The notes under the pieces: model-generated
The model's input: the letters and a program-made list of their open reading frames with translations, nothing else
The model's database searches: none
What the model was told of the DNA's origin: nothing
DNA from: Eucommia ulmoides
Lineage: Eukaryota > Streptophyta > Magnoliopsida > Garryales > Eucommiaceae
Assembly: GCA_016647705.1 (NCBI GenBank)
Contig: CM028325.1
Location: 33,522,474-33,586,473, forward strand
Direction: 5' to 3'
DNA: 64,000 nt
Part shown: positions 9,801 through 20,523 of the stretch, piece by piece
How positions within the stretch are numbered: the first letter of the stretch is position 1
Layout: each line of letters starts with the position of its first letter
Program-made: the position numbers and the translations under genes

Positions 9801-12560
9801 CACAACAAAACGCCATACTATATGTGCAAGTATGATAATTATTAAAGAGAAAATTTCATGCAACCGGCCCTGGTTAAAGAAATTTTGCAAATTCAACATC
9901 TCCAACAAAATTCGATGAGCGTGATTCTCCTTGAACTAACAATACCAAGCTTAGCCCCTCTTCGCTCATAGTCCTTGATTAAGCTCTTTTAAGTGATGGC
10001 TCTATTACATAATGGTTAACTCTGTTTTGCCAAAAATAGTATAAATATATTTCGGTAAGATATATCAAAGAGTTCATGCGCACACACAAAAAATGCATGC
10101 ATATCTTATCTTTGACATAAAAATCACATAAATTATGTCAACATTCTACGGCATTAAACAAATGTTGATAGCAGTAAGTTGACGCATCTACTCACCATAT
10201 GTAAGTTTGGGATTGATTGACCGGAGTTTACTGACAACTGCCAAAACACTGTTCAAGAAAGAAACTGAACCAATATAACCTACAAAAAAATTCCGGTGCA
10301 GGTGAGTCTCAAAAAATGAACAAGAAAGTTCCGGGGGGGAAAAAATAAAAGGAAGCCATTTTATGAGAAATAAATTCAGTAAACACGATATCAAAGGACA
10401 AAATGAGTAACTAGAGAATTGCTGATGTACTCGGGTTTCTAGAACAACCACAAGAAACTAATCTAAATAATCTGAGGCTTGAGTTTTTTAATTCCAACTT
10501 AACACAGACAAATCACTTAGTTTCCTAACTGGAAATCCAGGAGAAAAAGAAAGACAAAAAATAAATTTAGCACAAGATTTGATGAACAAGATCATTATTC
10601 CACCGAGAAAATTGAACAACACCTGTCAATAAATGAGTGTAGTATAACAAATCATTAGCTTCAAGGCCTTCTGTCAACTCGCATAACTGTTGTCCATTCA
10701 AAACCTGCCCCTTAAATGTTGGGTACCCTGCATAACCATCAAAATAATTATACGATGAGCTGAACATAATACATTTCACTCTGAAATTATACAGATTTAC
10801 AGATGGCCTCGCTACACAAGTCCAACCTCAAACTGTTCCAATGAAATGATGCAAGGAGCTTGCCTGTGTGGTTTGAGAACTGTACCGAATTTATTGGGTC
10901 CACGTCATAACCCAGCAGTTGGAGAGGAAAGACGGCTGCTTTGTTGCCCACATATCCCTATGGAGAAATGAACATAGAAAATGATCTAAGCCAAGTATTT
11001 AAATCAGCAAACAATTTATTTCAAACATTAATGGCTTATAATGAATGAGGTACCATTTCTAGTTACTGATAATTTTGTTAAATGACTGGTCAATAACAAT
11101 ATATTAAAATGAGCCTTAAAGGTCTCAATTATCATCCGTCCAAGTTCGAACTCGAATCAACCAACCAAGTAAGTATTTCATAAACAAGAAAGAAAAGAAG
11201 GAAAAACTAGTTGCCTTGAGAAATACATTCTACTTTGCTAAGTAACATAAAGAGCTAAGCCAAAAAAAGGAGATCAAATATAAAAATATAACAACCATCA
11301 CCACATTAAATATGGATACACATCACTCAGTAAAGCGAAAATCTTGAAATGTTCATTTGCTACAACTTACCACCAGCAATGGTTTTGCCCTGATTCTGCC
11401 AGCTCTAGGGAGGGCTACTTTTTATACCAGGCAAAGTCACCCATGGAAGCATCAAGTCCGCTCTCTCTTTCTCTATTAGTATGCGTCAGCACATAAAATA
11501 ATATTTTGACCCGTTTTAAATTACAAGCCATCTACTCTAGATGGGGGGGTGCAGTAGGTTGGGGGTGGGTGGGGGGTTGAGGGTTGCATAAGAGGTTCCA
11601 TCATGATGAGTGTGGCCTCTTTACCAGCTCAACCCATTTAATTAACAATCGTGAATTGTAAATAGGGAGATAACATCAAATCTTTGAATACCATTTCATT
11701 TGTTTTTTCCATTTTCCTAATGTGGAGCACATCCTATGTTACCAAATTCATACAAACTTCAAACAAGGTCATTTTCCAAATAATCCATATACTATACTGT
11801 TAGTTCAGTTTGCAGGATCGAATTGTGATGGAATTGGCGTTCACAAAAATTCGAAGATTCCTTTTGTTACCAGATTTAGACAATATAACTCCGTGTGTAG
11901 ACAAATGGGAAACAAGCATAATGCATACTTTGCATGCTGAACATTATGAAATCCTTCTCTAGGCCTGGTCATTTTGACCGCCTTTATGAGTCACCACTTT
12001 GCCTTCTCCGGAAGTGTCGGAACTATTTTTTTTGTTCCTCGGAGAAATTCAAATTGTCCCTTGGTATTAACCAACTACCATAATCTATCATTTTGCGGCT
12101 CTTAACACTTTGTTCCTAATGGGGAACATGATAAGCAATGTGTTGCAAATAGCCAGAAAATTCGCTGATTATCGGTTGAAGCCACGCCCATAATTATATC
12201 CACTAAAAAAACAAAAAAAAGAGGATTATGCTGGCGGAAGAAACCTAAATCCGCTCTAGCATGAACTAACAGCATGGCTCAACCCATTAACTCATGCATG
12301 CAGGATACTAATGAAAAGAAATACAAGTAAATAAATTTCATGAAAAATAAATGAACAAATAAGAAACACTTGCATATACACATATAGGTACCTTGGAAAA
12401 TGAATTAACTCAATCATTCTTTTCCTACAAATCAATATCCCTCTTAGCACATACTAAATCAACAACAAACAAAAATCGATACCTGAACAGTGTGAGACTG
12501 GATGCTTAAGACTCGTCCAGTCTCCGACGGCAGAGCTAATGAAAGAATCGGAGGCGCCAT
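6806..12560 (-). CDS. SOS4: Pyridoxal kinase (SOS4/PDXK type), 12 coding exons
   Basis: Phosphorylates pyridoxal, pyridoxine or pyridoxamine with ATP in the vitamin B6 salvage pathway. The family is cytosolic in plants; Arabidopsis SOS4 affects salt tolerance and root-hair growth. Exons on the minus strand: 12560-12483, 10957-10864, 10727-10623, 10279-10196, 9248-9175, 8707-8643, 8453-8390, 7787-7722, 7589-7533, 7406-7362, 7272-7219 and 6946-6806. These join in frame to 308 aa, the usual length. Visible motifs: [14 protein letters not shown] near residue 18, [11 protein letters not shown] near 55, CDPVMGDEG near 122, [13 protein letters not shown] near 153, and the catalytic GTGD at 230-233 (Asp233). 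All introns are GT-AG except intron 2, which has a GC donor (CACACAG|GCAAG). The start is the first ATG matching the family N-terminus. All key residues are present, so the gene is probably functional. Introns 5 and 7 carry short SINE-like remnants. Confidence 0.96.
8265..8310 (+). repeat. SINE-like remnant in pyridoxal kinase intron 7
   Basis: 'ggctcccgccatt' followed by 'ggggtctg' resembles a short motif common to Au-type plant SINEs. A second copy lies at 8775-8822. Only about 45 bases of similarity remain and no tail is visible. Confidence 0.4.
8775..8822 (+). repeat. SINE-like remnant in pyridoxal kinase intron 5
   Basis: 'gcagtgcatgaaggctcc' then 'cgccattgcggggtctgg' is the better-preserved partner of the motif at 8265-8310 and is likewise isolated in an intron. 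The Au-SINE assignment is from memory and tentative. Confidence 0.4.
11541..11586 (+). other. G-quadruplex-prone tract in pyridoxal kinase intron 1
   Basis: On the plus strand (antisense to the gene) several G runs of three or more lie close together: GGGGG-T-GGG-T-GGGGGG-TTGA-GGG, preceded by another run of seven G. This satisfies the classical four-run, short-loop quadruplex pattern. It lies in the 1.5 kb first coding intron. Confidence 0.55.
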
Positions 12561-13080
12561 TGCACAAATCCTTGAGCTCCTCAATCTAAAATTTTCAATC
12601 AATAAACCTAAAAGATGGTTCATGATATACATATAATCACACTCAATCAAATCACTCACCTGTCCACGGGGAAATCTAGAATCGCTATTGATTCAGGACG
12701 ATTGAAAAGCTGAGACTTTATCATACATTCAGTTGGGGCTATATTCATACATTGACTGATGGAATAAATTATATTATTTTTGTTGTTGGAAAACTTCAGT
12801 TACAATTTTCACCGAATGCGACTTGCAGCAGAAGTTGAATTCAACTACTGAGTGCGGGTTCGAGATTGGATTGAGCGAAGGGCTATTCCGTGATTTCAAG
12901 TGAAAGTCATCGTCAATGGCTCGAATCTGATCTCGCCGTGGGAGTTAGCGCCTGAAACAGAGCAGAACCCAAAAATGGAAAAAATTGAAGGTCATTTTTA
13001 GGGTTTCGCCGCCACTGGGCAGAGATGCGTTCAGAGACGGCGTCCGCACGAAGCACCAATCACGGGATGCCACATCGATT
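12561..13080 (-). promoter_or_regulatory. Leader and promoter region of pyridoxal kinase
   Basis: The sequence upstream of the start ATG contains a probable 5'UTR intron: donor ACAG|GTGAG at 12660/12659 and acceptor TTTTAG at 12586, giving a 74-base intron. The leader would then continue from 12661 towards about 13010, where the sequence is GC-richer. A perfect 12-bp palindrome GTTGAATTCAAC lies at 12834-12845. No convincing TATA box was seen. The transcription start is not defined by the sequence. Confidence 0.5.
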
Positions 13081-14558
13081 TATGTTCTCTTCAAAGTTTG
13101 AAGTGAATATTTACTTGCATAATCATTTAATTATGTTTTTAGTCTATACAAATAAATTATGAAAAATTGATTATACTCTAAAATTTGTTTTTTCATGTTT
13201 GGTCTAAAGTTTTTGATTTATTTTAATCCCATAAAATTTAAAATATTGTTAATAATTTTAGATGAAAAATGATTTGTGTTCAACACTTAACCTTCTAATG
13301 AGGATATTTTTTGTCATTTTATCAGATATTTTTTTTACAACTTTTGTCTAATAACGATTTTCATTTTTTTTTTTCTCATTTTTCAAATGAATCATTATTA
13401 GAGGTCTGTTAAAAAAAAAAAAAAAAAGCTCCTTGGATTTTGGTGAGTGATGAAGACGAAAAAAAGGTTTGTTTTTTTTTTTTTTTTTTTAAGGTGTATT
13501 CAGATTAGCTAATAAAAAATTTCGACTAATCAATTCTCCGGACAATCTCGAGAGCGCATTTTCTCAGATTTACTTGATGCATTCAGAATTAAATTCAAAC
13601 TTTAAATTGTGAAATATTCCAAAAAAGTTGATAATGAAGGGGACATAAATATTAACTATAATAATTTGAAAATAATGAAAATTACAATAAATGAAATAAT
13701 TGGTTGAGGGACTCTTCACTCTTAAGTTACCTTAATCTTTACAATTTGGATATTCTAAGTATAGATTCAAAACAACTCATTTACTTGTAAAAACAAAATT
13801 GACACTAAAATAAATTCATGTTATTATTATATTTCGTTTTGACATTTCAACATATGATAAACAACGTAACATATATATAAAATTAAATAAAAAGTAAAAA
13901 AAAAAAAACAAATAAACTAATCTTACTTATCCATGTAAGCTCGAAACTTACCTATGCACCTTGCTTTAATTAATTTTAAAATAATTAAATATTTAACTTA
14001 GTTATTCAACATTAAATTTAACATGAATATGAAAAGTGATAATTAAATATTTATAATTGTGGAGTTATTGATTTCGAAACAATATTCATTTGTATATATT
14101 TTGTTTTATAATAAAATATTTGTTCAAGTTAATACGATAATAAATTCTGCGTTGAATTCAACATGAGTCATTGTTTAATTTATTTTTTGGGGTAATTTTT
14201 TTATTTAATTACATTTAATAGTTTTTACAATAATAACAAAAAAGATTTATAAAATTTTGTTGAAGTATTAAGTTGAATTCAACAAAAATGTGAAAAACCA
14301 TGAAGGTTTTAAAGTACTACGTTGAATTCAACACGAATGTTGAAATTGATGATTTTTTTTTTGATAAATGTGACATTATTTTGAATATCTTATTCAAGAT
14401 ATAATTAGATCATTAAAAATGTTCAAAACAATAGTTATTTCGGATTCAATAAGACGATTTTGATTTACTTTTGAAATTTAGTAATCTGTCTTGATTTTTA
14501 AAAATTTATATATCAGGTAAATGATCATTTATAAATTCATAAAGTTGATAGTTGTTAC
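13081..14558. other. AT-rich intergenic spacer
   Basis: No gene. It contains poly-A/T runs (13410, 13470, 13895) and three perfect copies of the palindrome GTTGAATTCAAC at 14151, 14272 and 14321. Confidence 0.6.
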
Positions 14559-14764
14559 TGTTAGAATAACTAAGAGGCATGATATTGAGAGAATATGAGA
14601 GAATTATACTGATATATGAGAAATATACATTTACATAAATATGTAAAAAGTCCATATATAGAAGGTGACAAAAATAACTCTGGTAGGATTAAAATTTGAT
14701 TTTCTTAGTGAGACTAGAATTTGACCTAGTGGGTCAAGGCTATATACATATATTAACATTAACA
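14559..14764 (+). mobile_element. Copia-type solo LTR, 206 bp
   Basis: Begins TGTTAGAATAAC and ends ATTAACA, flanked on both sides by the perfect 5-bp duplication GTTAC (14554-14558 and 14765-14769). It contains a TATA-like 'ccatatatag' and no coding sequence. TG...CA ends plus a 5-bp target duplication and no internal region define a solo LTR. The orientation is inferred only from the TATA-like motif. It sits about 85 bases upstream of the likely TATA box of the next gene. Confidence 0.85.
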
Positions 14765-14845
14765 GTTACAAAAGAATTGAAATATAATTTGTAAAATATT
14801 AATTTATTTGATAATTTTGACTGGGCGCCAACAAATTTTGCTTCA

Positions 14846-15109
14846 CCATATTTATATCCATCCAAATTTAATCACCACCATATCTTTAATTTTCAAAGGA
14901 TACACACCATGCACAAGTCCCACCAGCTTCCTTCACCTTTTTACAAGAAAAGCAAAAAAGAATCTTCACAAAGACATCCACTAAACAATCATGCACATTA
15001 CTTATTACTATCAGGAATCTCTATATCTATACATAATCATATACACGACACCACTTTCCTTTCCTCCAAACAGAAATTTTTAACTTTTCACACACACACA
15101 GATAGAGAG
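14846..15109 (+). promoter_or_regulatory. Core promoter and leader of the PADRE-domain gene
   Basis: A TATA-like 'tatttata' at about 14849-14856 is followed by a leader of roughly 220 bases with CA-rich and CT-rich stretches. An ATG at 14909 is in frame with the CDS and would add 67 residues of low-complexity, family-untypical sequence, so I treat it as leader. Confidence 0.5.
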
Positions 15110-15544
15110 ATGGGGAACAACATAGGAGGAAGGAAGAAGGCGAAAGTGATGAAAATTGACGGCGAAACCTTCAAGCTGAAGACTCCGGCGACGGCATACG
15201 ACGTCGTAAAGGACTACCCCGGTCACGTGCTATTGGAATCGGCGGCCGTCGGAAAATTTGGGATCAGAGCCAAACCGTTAGAGCCGGAACAGCAGTTGAA
15301 GCCCAAGAAGATTTATTTCCTCGTGGAATTGCCCAAGCCACCGGAAGAAGATAACCGGCCGATGTCCGTCAGGTCGGAAGCTTCATTAATCGGGTCAATG
15401 GGTTCGGGTCGTGTTCAGATAAAGATAAAGTTACCGAGGGCTCAGGTGGCTAAGTTGGTGGAAGAAAGCAGAGATGAAGCGGAGATGGCCGAGAGGATCA
15501 TTGATCTTTGCATTAAGAATAAGGGTCATGTTAGTGGGTTGTGA
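15110..15544 (+). CDS. PADRE-domain (DUF4228) protein
   Basis: A single-exon protein of 144 aa in a plant-specific family whose members are commonly induced by pathogens and abiotic stress; the biochemical role is unknown. The chosen start gives the N-terminus MGNNIGGRKKAKVMKIDGE. Glycine 2 followed by basic residues is a typical N-myristoylation signal, and KVMKIDGETFKLKTPATAYD is the conserved first strand of the family. Then come DVVKDYPGHVLLES (about residues 30-43) and KKIYFLVELPKPP (about 67-79), both diagnostic. The C-terminal part (VQIKIKLPRAQVAKLVEES) is the usual second block, followed by an acidic amphipathic helix. Length is normal for the short subgroup. Codon use is GC-richer than its flanks, as expected for a real gene. 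An upstream in-frame ATG at 14909 is rejected because its extension is low-complexity. Confidence 0.92.
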   Translation: MGNNIGGRKKAKVMKIDGETFKLKTPATAYDVVKDYPGHVLLESAAVGKFGIRAKPLEPEQQLKPKKIYFLVELPKPPEEDNRPMSVRSEASLIGSMGSGRVQIKIKLPRAQVAKLVEESRDEAEMAERIIDLCIKNKGHVSGL

Positions 15545-16394
15545 TTACGGGTCGGTTAAACGGGCCGAGCTTATTCGGAGCTCCGTTTTGCAGCATTAGA
15601 ATACAAAGAATCATAAAGCTTGTGATATGTTTCTTCAAATTATTGTAAGAAATGTTTGGAATTAAGTAGGGTTGTGTGAGTATCTTGAATCTCAGTGTAA
15701 CAAACTCACTGTAAAAAGCTATTTTTTTTTAACCATCGGAAAAGTGTTCAATTGGCCCGATATTTTGGGTTTGACATATTTGGTCTCTAATTAATGAAAT
15801 TGACGTCATTTTGGTCTAATTCACATTTTTGTTAGTCAAAATTGACCGCAGACAGTCGTTGGTGTAGTTTTTTTTTTTTGGTCTTTTAAGTCGATAAATG
15901 ACTTTTTTGATCCTTCATATTTGAGCTAGGTGCTTAATTGATTCCTATTATTTTCGATTTTAACACATTTGGTCTCTAATTAATGAAATTGACTTCAATT
16001 TGGTTCAATTGACAACGGTGTTAGTCTAAATTGGACAGAATAAATCACGTGCTAAGCACGTGACCTTCTATCATGGGCCAATTGAACACTCTTCTCAAAT
16101 ATGATGTCTCGAAAAATTAAAATAACTTTGTTGTATAAGAGTTCCTTTTAATGGAGATAAATAGAAAGAAAATAAGAGAAAATATTTGTTCTCTTCATTT
16201 TTTTTCCCTTGTTATTTTAAGTAGGAAAAAAAAAGAGGAAGGGAATTTGAGAGATAAAAAAAAATTACTAAAAAAGAAAGAGGGATATTTCGGGGAGGGG
16301 GCTCATATTCCCTGCATTTCGAGAGTCAGTACAGCAGGGTCGACCTTAGTTGAAATCAAAGCATTTTCTTTAGGTCCCCATTCAACAGGGGAAC
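15545..16394. repeat. 3' flank with a direct repeat
   Basis: Follows the PADRE gene stop. About 15750-15850 and 15930-16035 are direct repeats sharing 'tttggtctctaattaatg' and 'gttagtc' in the same order, separated by unrelated sequence. The rest is purine-rich, with no gene seen. Confidence 0.6.
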
Positions 16395-17820
16395 TGATGA
16401 CCATATTTTTTTGGCACCACTGAGTCAACACCTGGGGTCAAGCCACGTGTCATTCCTCGTAGTGATATAGACGCATTCCGGAATCTACAGTATCGTGCTG
16501 GAACATACGCCAACCATGGCTCTTCCCTGGAATCCCTTTTGAACCCAGTGCGGATCAAGGTGTCCCGTAGGGACGTGCTACCCTGAGCTCTGCGCCGTAC
16601 CCTAAGTGACCAACTTCAGGGGCTTAGCCGTTCACCTCAACCATCTCCCCATTCCAACTCGTTTTTCCTCCAGGACTCCACGGATCACCACTCTTACAAC
16701 TAGGGTTGGCAAAACAGGTATTTACACGATGACACGACACGAGGCTGACACGAAATTATCAGGTTTAGGTTTTACTTATTAGGTATCGGGTCATTGTCGT
16801 ATTAGACCCGATAACCCAATAAGAAATAGTGCAGGTTATCAGGTTGACCCGATAACCCAATAGGTTACACGATAAGACACGATAAGAATTTTATGTATTC
16901 AGGTTATACGATAACCTGAGAACTAATATGTTACCCGTTAATTTAATAAATTATTTTTACACTCCCAAATTATCAAATATTATAATTTAGTACCTAATGT
17001 ATATATTCACATTTCCCTAACCCTACTCATTTAGTCAACTTAACATGTTAACAAGTCATTAACGTGTAATGGGTTAACGTGTAATAGGTAGGTTAATGTG
17101 TAATGAAAACCTATCAGGTCTTATCGTGTCGTGTTTACCTGATAGGTTTCGTGTTATCGTGTGACACGAAAAATTATTATGTTATGTCGTGTTGACATGA
17201 TAATTTTCGTGTCGTGTTCGTGTTTGGGTAGTCTGACACGATATGCTTATCGTATCGTGTTCGTGTTTGGGTCTTATCGTGTTTCGTGTTATCGTGTAAT
17301 GACTTGTTACATGACCTGTTACCTATTTTGCCAGCCTTACTTACCACCATAGGCTTAACAAAGGCCCACGGGCTTCGCCAAATGGGCCCAAAAGCCCAAA
17401 TCCAGTGATTATCTTCTAAACATCTTGGATTATCGGCTGAACACGTGGTTTCACCTAACAAACCATGTTTAGGCCCGACTAATTCTCCGACATCTATATA
17501 TACCAGGGGTTATGCAAGTTAGAGGTACGCTTTATTACGCGCATACATTGAGTTCACTTACTTAATGCATTACTGTATCTCTTCTCTCTGAGCACTGATT
17601 CTCACGCTGGAGAGGTTTCGCCGGAATAAATCCCAGCCCGAGCCTTCTGCAGGTACCACTCCCCGAAGAGCAGGACTCTGGGCACAACAGGTTAGTCCTC
17701 CCAGGACCCAGTGCAGCTCTCCTGAAGAATTTTCAGTCGCCGACTCCACCTCAACAAGAGGACCCACCTATCATCTGACTAAACTATACTCGAGGTGTGT
17801 ACCATCTTTATACACCAACA
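16395..17820 (+). repeat. 5' LTR of the gypsy element
   Basis: TG...CA ends. Aligns with 27425-28217 outside the MITE at 16701-17339. It contains 'tctatatataccagggg', the likely LTR promoter TATA, near 17497. The short frames inside are not genes. Confidence 0.85.
16701..17339. mobile_element. hAT-type MITE inside the 5' LTR
   Basis: Terminal inverted repeats: left TAGGGTTGGCAAAACAGGTA, right end complementary to TAAGGCTGGCAAAATAGGTA. Flanked by CTTACAAC (16693-16700) and CTTACCAC (17340-17347), a 7/8 match and the 8-bp duplication size of hAT elements. The 3' LTR lacks this block. The interior is rich in subrepeats containing 'acacgat' and 'cgtgt' in both orientations. No transposase. Confidence 0.88.
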
Positions 17821-18143
17821 ATTTGGCGCCATCTGTGTGAACTGTACAAAAAGCCTTTTCCTGATCATTGCTCTATGCTCAGCTAAGCTTGGATGATCGT
17901 AAGGTCTGATCGGATAGACAAACCTAGAGGAGAAAAAAGAGAAGACATGTCAAGAACTCCAAGGGCATACCCCTAACTCCCACCAACGAGGATAATTGCC
18001 CCCTCCAAGACCAGGCAGGGATATCCACTCTGCCACTTGGGGTTGCAGGACAAACCTCGAGAGCAGTGGAGGCATCTCGGGTTGATCTCATCAAACGCTA
18101 AATACGGGAGTTCAAGTCGTATGTACAACTTCTCCTCACACGC

Positions 18144-19056
18144 TTGTCACTGCCTACTGTTCAAGGTGGACCATCTTTCCATACCGCAATGCCCGAGGAG
18201 CCACCTCAAGACCGCGATGTTCTTATGACCACTTCGAATGGGCATATGCCCAAGGATCGCCCTCCGCCTCGCAACCCTAAGCTTGCGGCACAAGGAATGG
18301 CCACCCTAGGAATGCCAAGATCTTCGCCTTCTCCGTCGCGCAAATTTGTGCTAAGTGACCTGTTTGTATTCCCTAATGGTCGAGTTCTTCATCGGTCAGC
18401 CTGGTTTGATCTCAGAGGCCGACGTAAACGTGAAGTTGACTCCTAGTCACATCTCTCCAGTCACACTACGACCCGAGCTGCGGCCAGTCATATACGAGGG
18501 GGAGCCCCGAGTAGGTAAGGTTGTAGAGTACCACCTGGCTAACATGGAAGCCCACCTCCAAGAGGTGCAAGGAGGTCGGGTAGGGCCAGGTGTTATTATG
18601 GAGGTGAGGTCCCTTTTTGTCGAGAAAATTTTAGAAGAAGTAGCGTCGAGGCACTTCACTCACCCCCAGATGAATCCATATGAAGGGATATCAGATCCCG
18701 TTGACCACTTCTCCATGTTTAAGTCTCATATGGACATGCAAGTAGCATCTGTAGCTTTGTAGTGCAGAGCCTTTCCCATTGCTCTCACAGGTGTAGTAAG
18801 GACGTGGTTCTAAGGTTTGAGGCCATCATCCATCTCCACTTTCAGGGAACTCGAGCAGTTGTTCCTGGCTCGTTTCAACCGCTTCAACCAAGAACTCATT
18901 GAATCTTTGGGAGACTACGTTGAACGCTTCAACCAAGAAGCAAATGTGTGCAACAACCTCCTTAAGGGTATAGCGCTGAGTGCCTTTATTAACGGGATCC
19001 GGCATCAGAAGTTGTCCTATGACCTCTACTCCAACCCTGCTCCTATTCTCGGTTAA
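18144..19056 (+). pseudogene. Gypsy gag remnant
   Basis: Fragments of a retrotransposon Gag in shifting frames. MNPYEGISDPVDHFSMFKSH (around 18671) matches the conserved 'Y.G..DP..H...F' start of the gag domain. It is followed by GVVRTWF, a stop, then GLRPSSISTFRELEQLFLA and GDYVERFNQEA (about 18815-18940). The expected segment between the last two motifs is shortened. At least one stop and one frameshift make it non-functional. Confidence 0.75.
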
Positions 19057-19599
19057 GCTCTAGATCGCGGGACTAGGTTCCATAGTGTTGATCTGTGTGT
19101 TGCAGCTAGAAGAGAGAGATAATGGATGAACAAGCAGAAAAGACCGAGGGATGGAGGTTCGAATCAAGCCTAAGGCTCAAGAAGATTATAAACTGAAGGG
19201 AGGTTCAAACTTCTGCCCGGAGACAGGAGACCAATTCCTCCTCTAGGGCGTCACCAACCAAAGTTCACTCCGTTCACGGCCTTAATGGCCTCCATCTTCA
19301 CAGAAAACTCAAGACATGATTTCTTCCCTCTTCTGCCGCCCCTGAGAGGATAGTGGGTCGGGAGGTCGATGACCAAGTACTGTGAGTTCTACCAAGATCG
19401 AGGCCACTCCATAGAGAATTGTTTCCAGCTCCGGCATTAGATTGAAACTTTCATCTAAAGAAGCTATCTCGGGAACTATGTTCAGAGAGGAAATCAGGAG
19501 CAGTCTGATGGGGATGAACCTCAGGGAGAGCCTCAAGCCCAAAGAAGAAGGGGAAACCTCAACCATCCACTGCCCCGAGGGGTTGAGAAAGAGAAAGAT

Positions 19600-19775
19600 C
19601 ACCAACGCGTGGATGGTGAAATCAACCTCATCCATGGCGGATTCAGCTCCGGAGACATACATAGTCACTAGGGTCACACGTTCAGGCACATACGATCTTG
19701 AAACAAAAGAGGGTGTGCCACTCAGGCACTTGCAGAACGCTGACCAGCTGAAGCGTAACTTCAGTAGAGAAGATT
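19600..19775 (+). pseudogene. Integrase C-terminus joined to gag-side sequence
   Basis: VTRVTRSGTYDLETKEGVPL followed by RHLQNADQLKR is the typical C-terminal tail of gypsy integrase. It lies only some hundreds of bases after gag and its linker, so the protease-RT-RNase H-integrase core has been lost by an internal deletion. Confidence 0.65.
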
Positions 19776-19782
19776 CACTTTT

Positions 19783-20027
19783 GTACAAAACTCCCATGGT
19801 AACGGCTACAAAGATAGACAAATATGATATGAGCAAAAATGTTAATGAAAAAATGTATCGAGGTATGATTGGTAGCTTATTATACTTAACTGCTAGTAAA
19901 CCTGACATTATTTATAGTGTTTGTTTATGTGCTAGATTTCAATCTTGTCCTAAAGAATCGCACTTGACTGCGGTTAAGCGAATTTTTCGATATTTAAAGG
20001 AGACAACTGACTTAGGATTATGGTATC
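19783..20027 (+). pseudogene. Copia reverse transcriptase C-terminal part
   Basis: YRGMIGSLLYLTASKPDIIY and LKETTDLGLWY are hallmark copia RT motifs. The frame is open up to the target site of the solo LTR, where it is interrupted between LWY and the SKGSNF that begins the continuation at 22849. Confidence 0.85.
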
Positions 20028-20432
20028 TGTCACACCCCACCCCGAGCACTCGTCACTCGAGGCTGGGCGTGATATCAACCTGACGTTACCGGACCAACCC
20101 ACGAATATCGAAACAAACACATATACAAACACACTCGCCTACTTGTAAATTTTCCTTATATATATATATATACACCTGAACCTTCCACAGTTCACATCCG
20201 ACCAACTCACCACCAATAAGACACTACCTCCGGACTCTCCCTAGTGCTAGTAGTGGACCACACCTAACCGCAGTACTTGCACCCCAAAACTTTTATCGGT
20301 GTACAGTCTTCATAATAAAAAAAAAATTCATGGATCAAATATAAATAATAAACACCATACTTCTAAATATAAAATAATAAAATCACATATCCGGTTCCAC
20401 TGCCACCAATGGAAAAAAGAAAAAAATAAAAT

Positions 20433-20523
<91 letters not shown>

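Noticed and set aside
14909-15109. 67-codon N-terminal extension of the PADRE protein
   Set aside because: Low-complexity, CA-rich leader-like sequence; family members start at the MGN myristoylation site.
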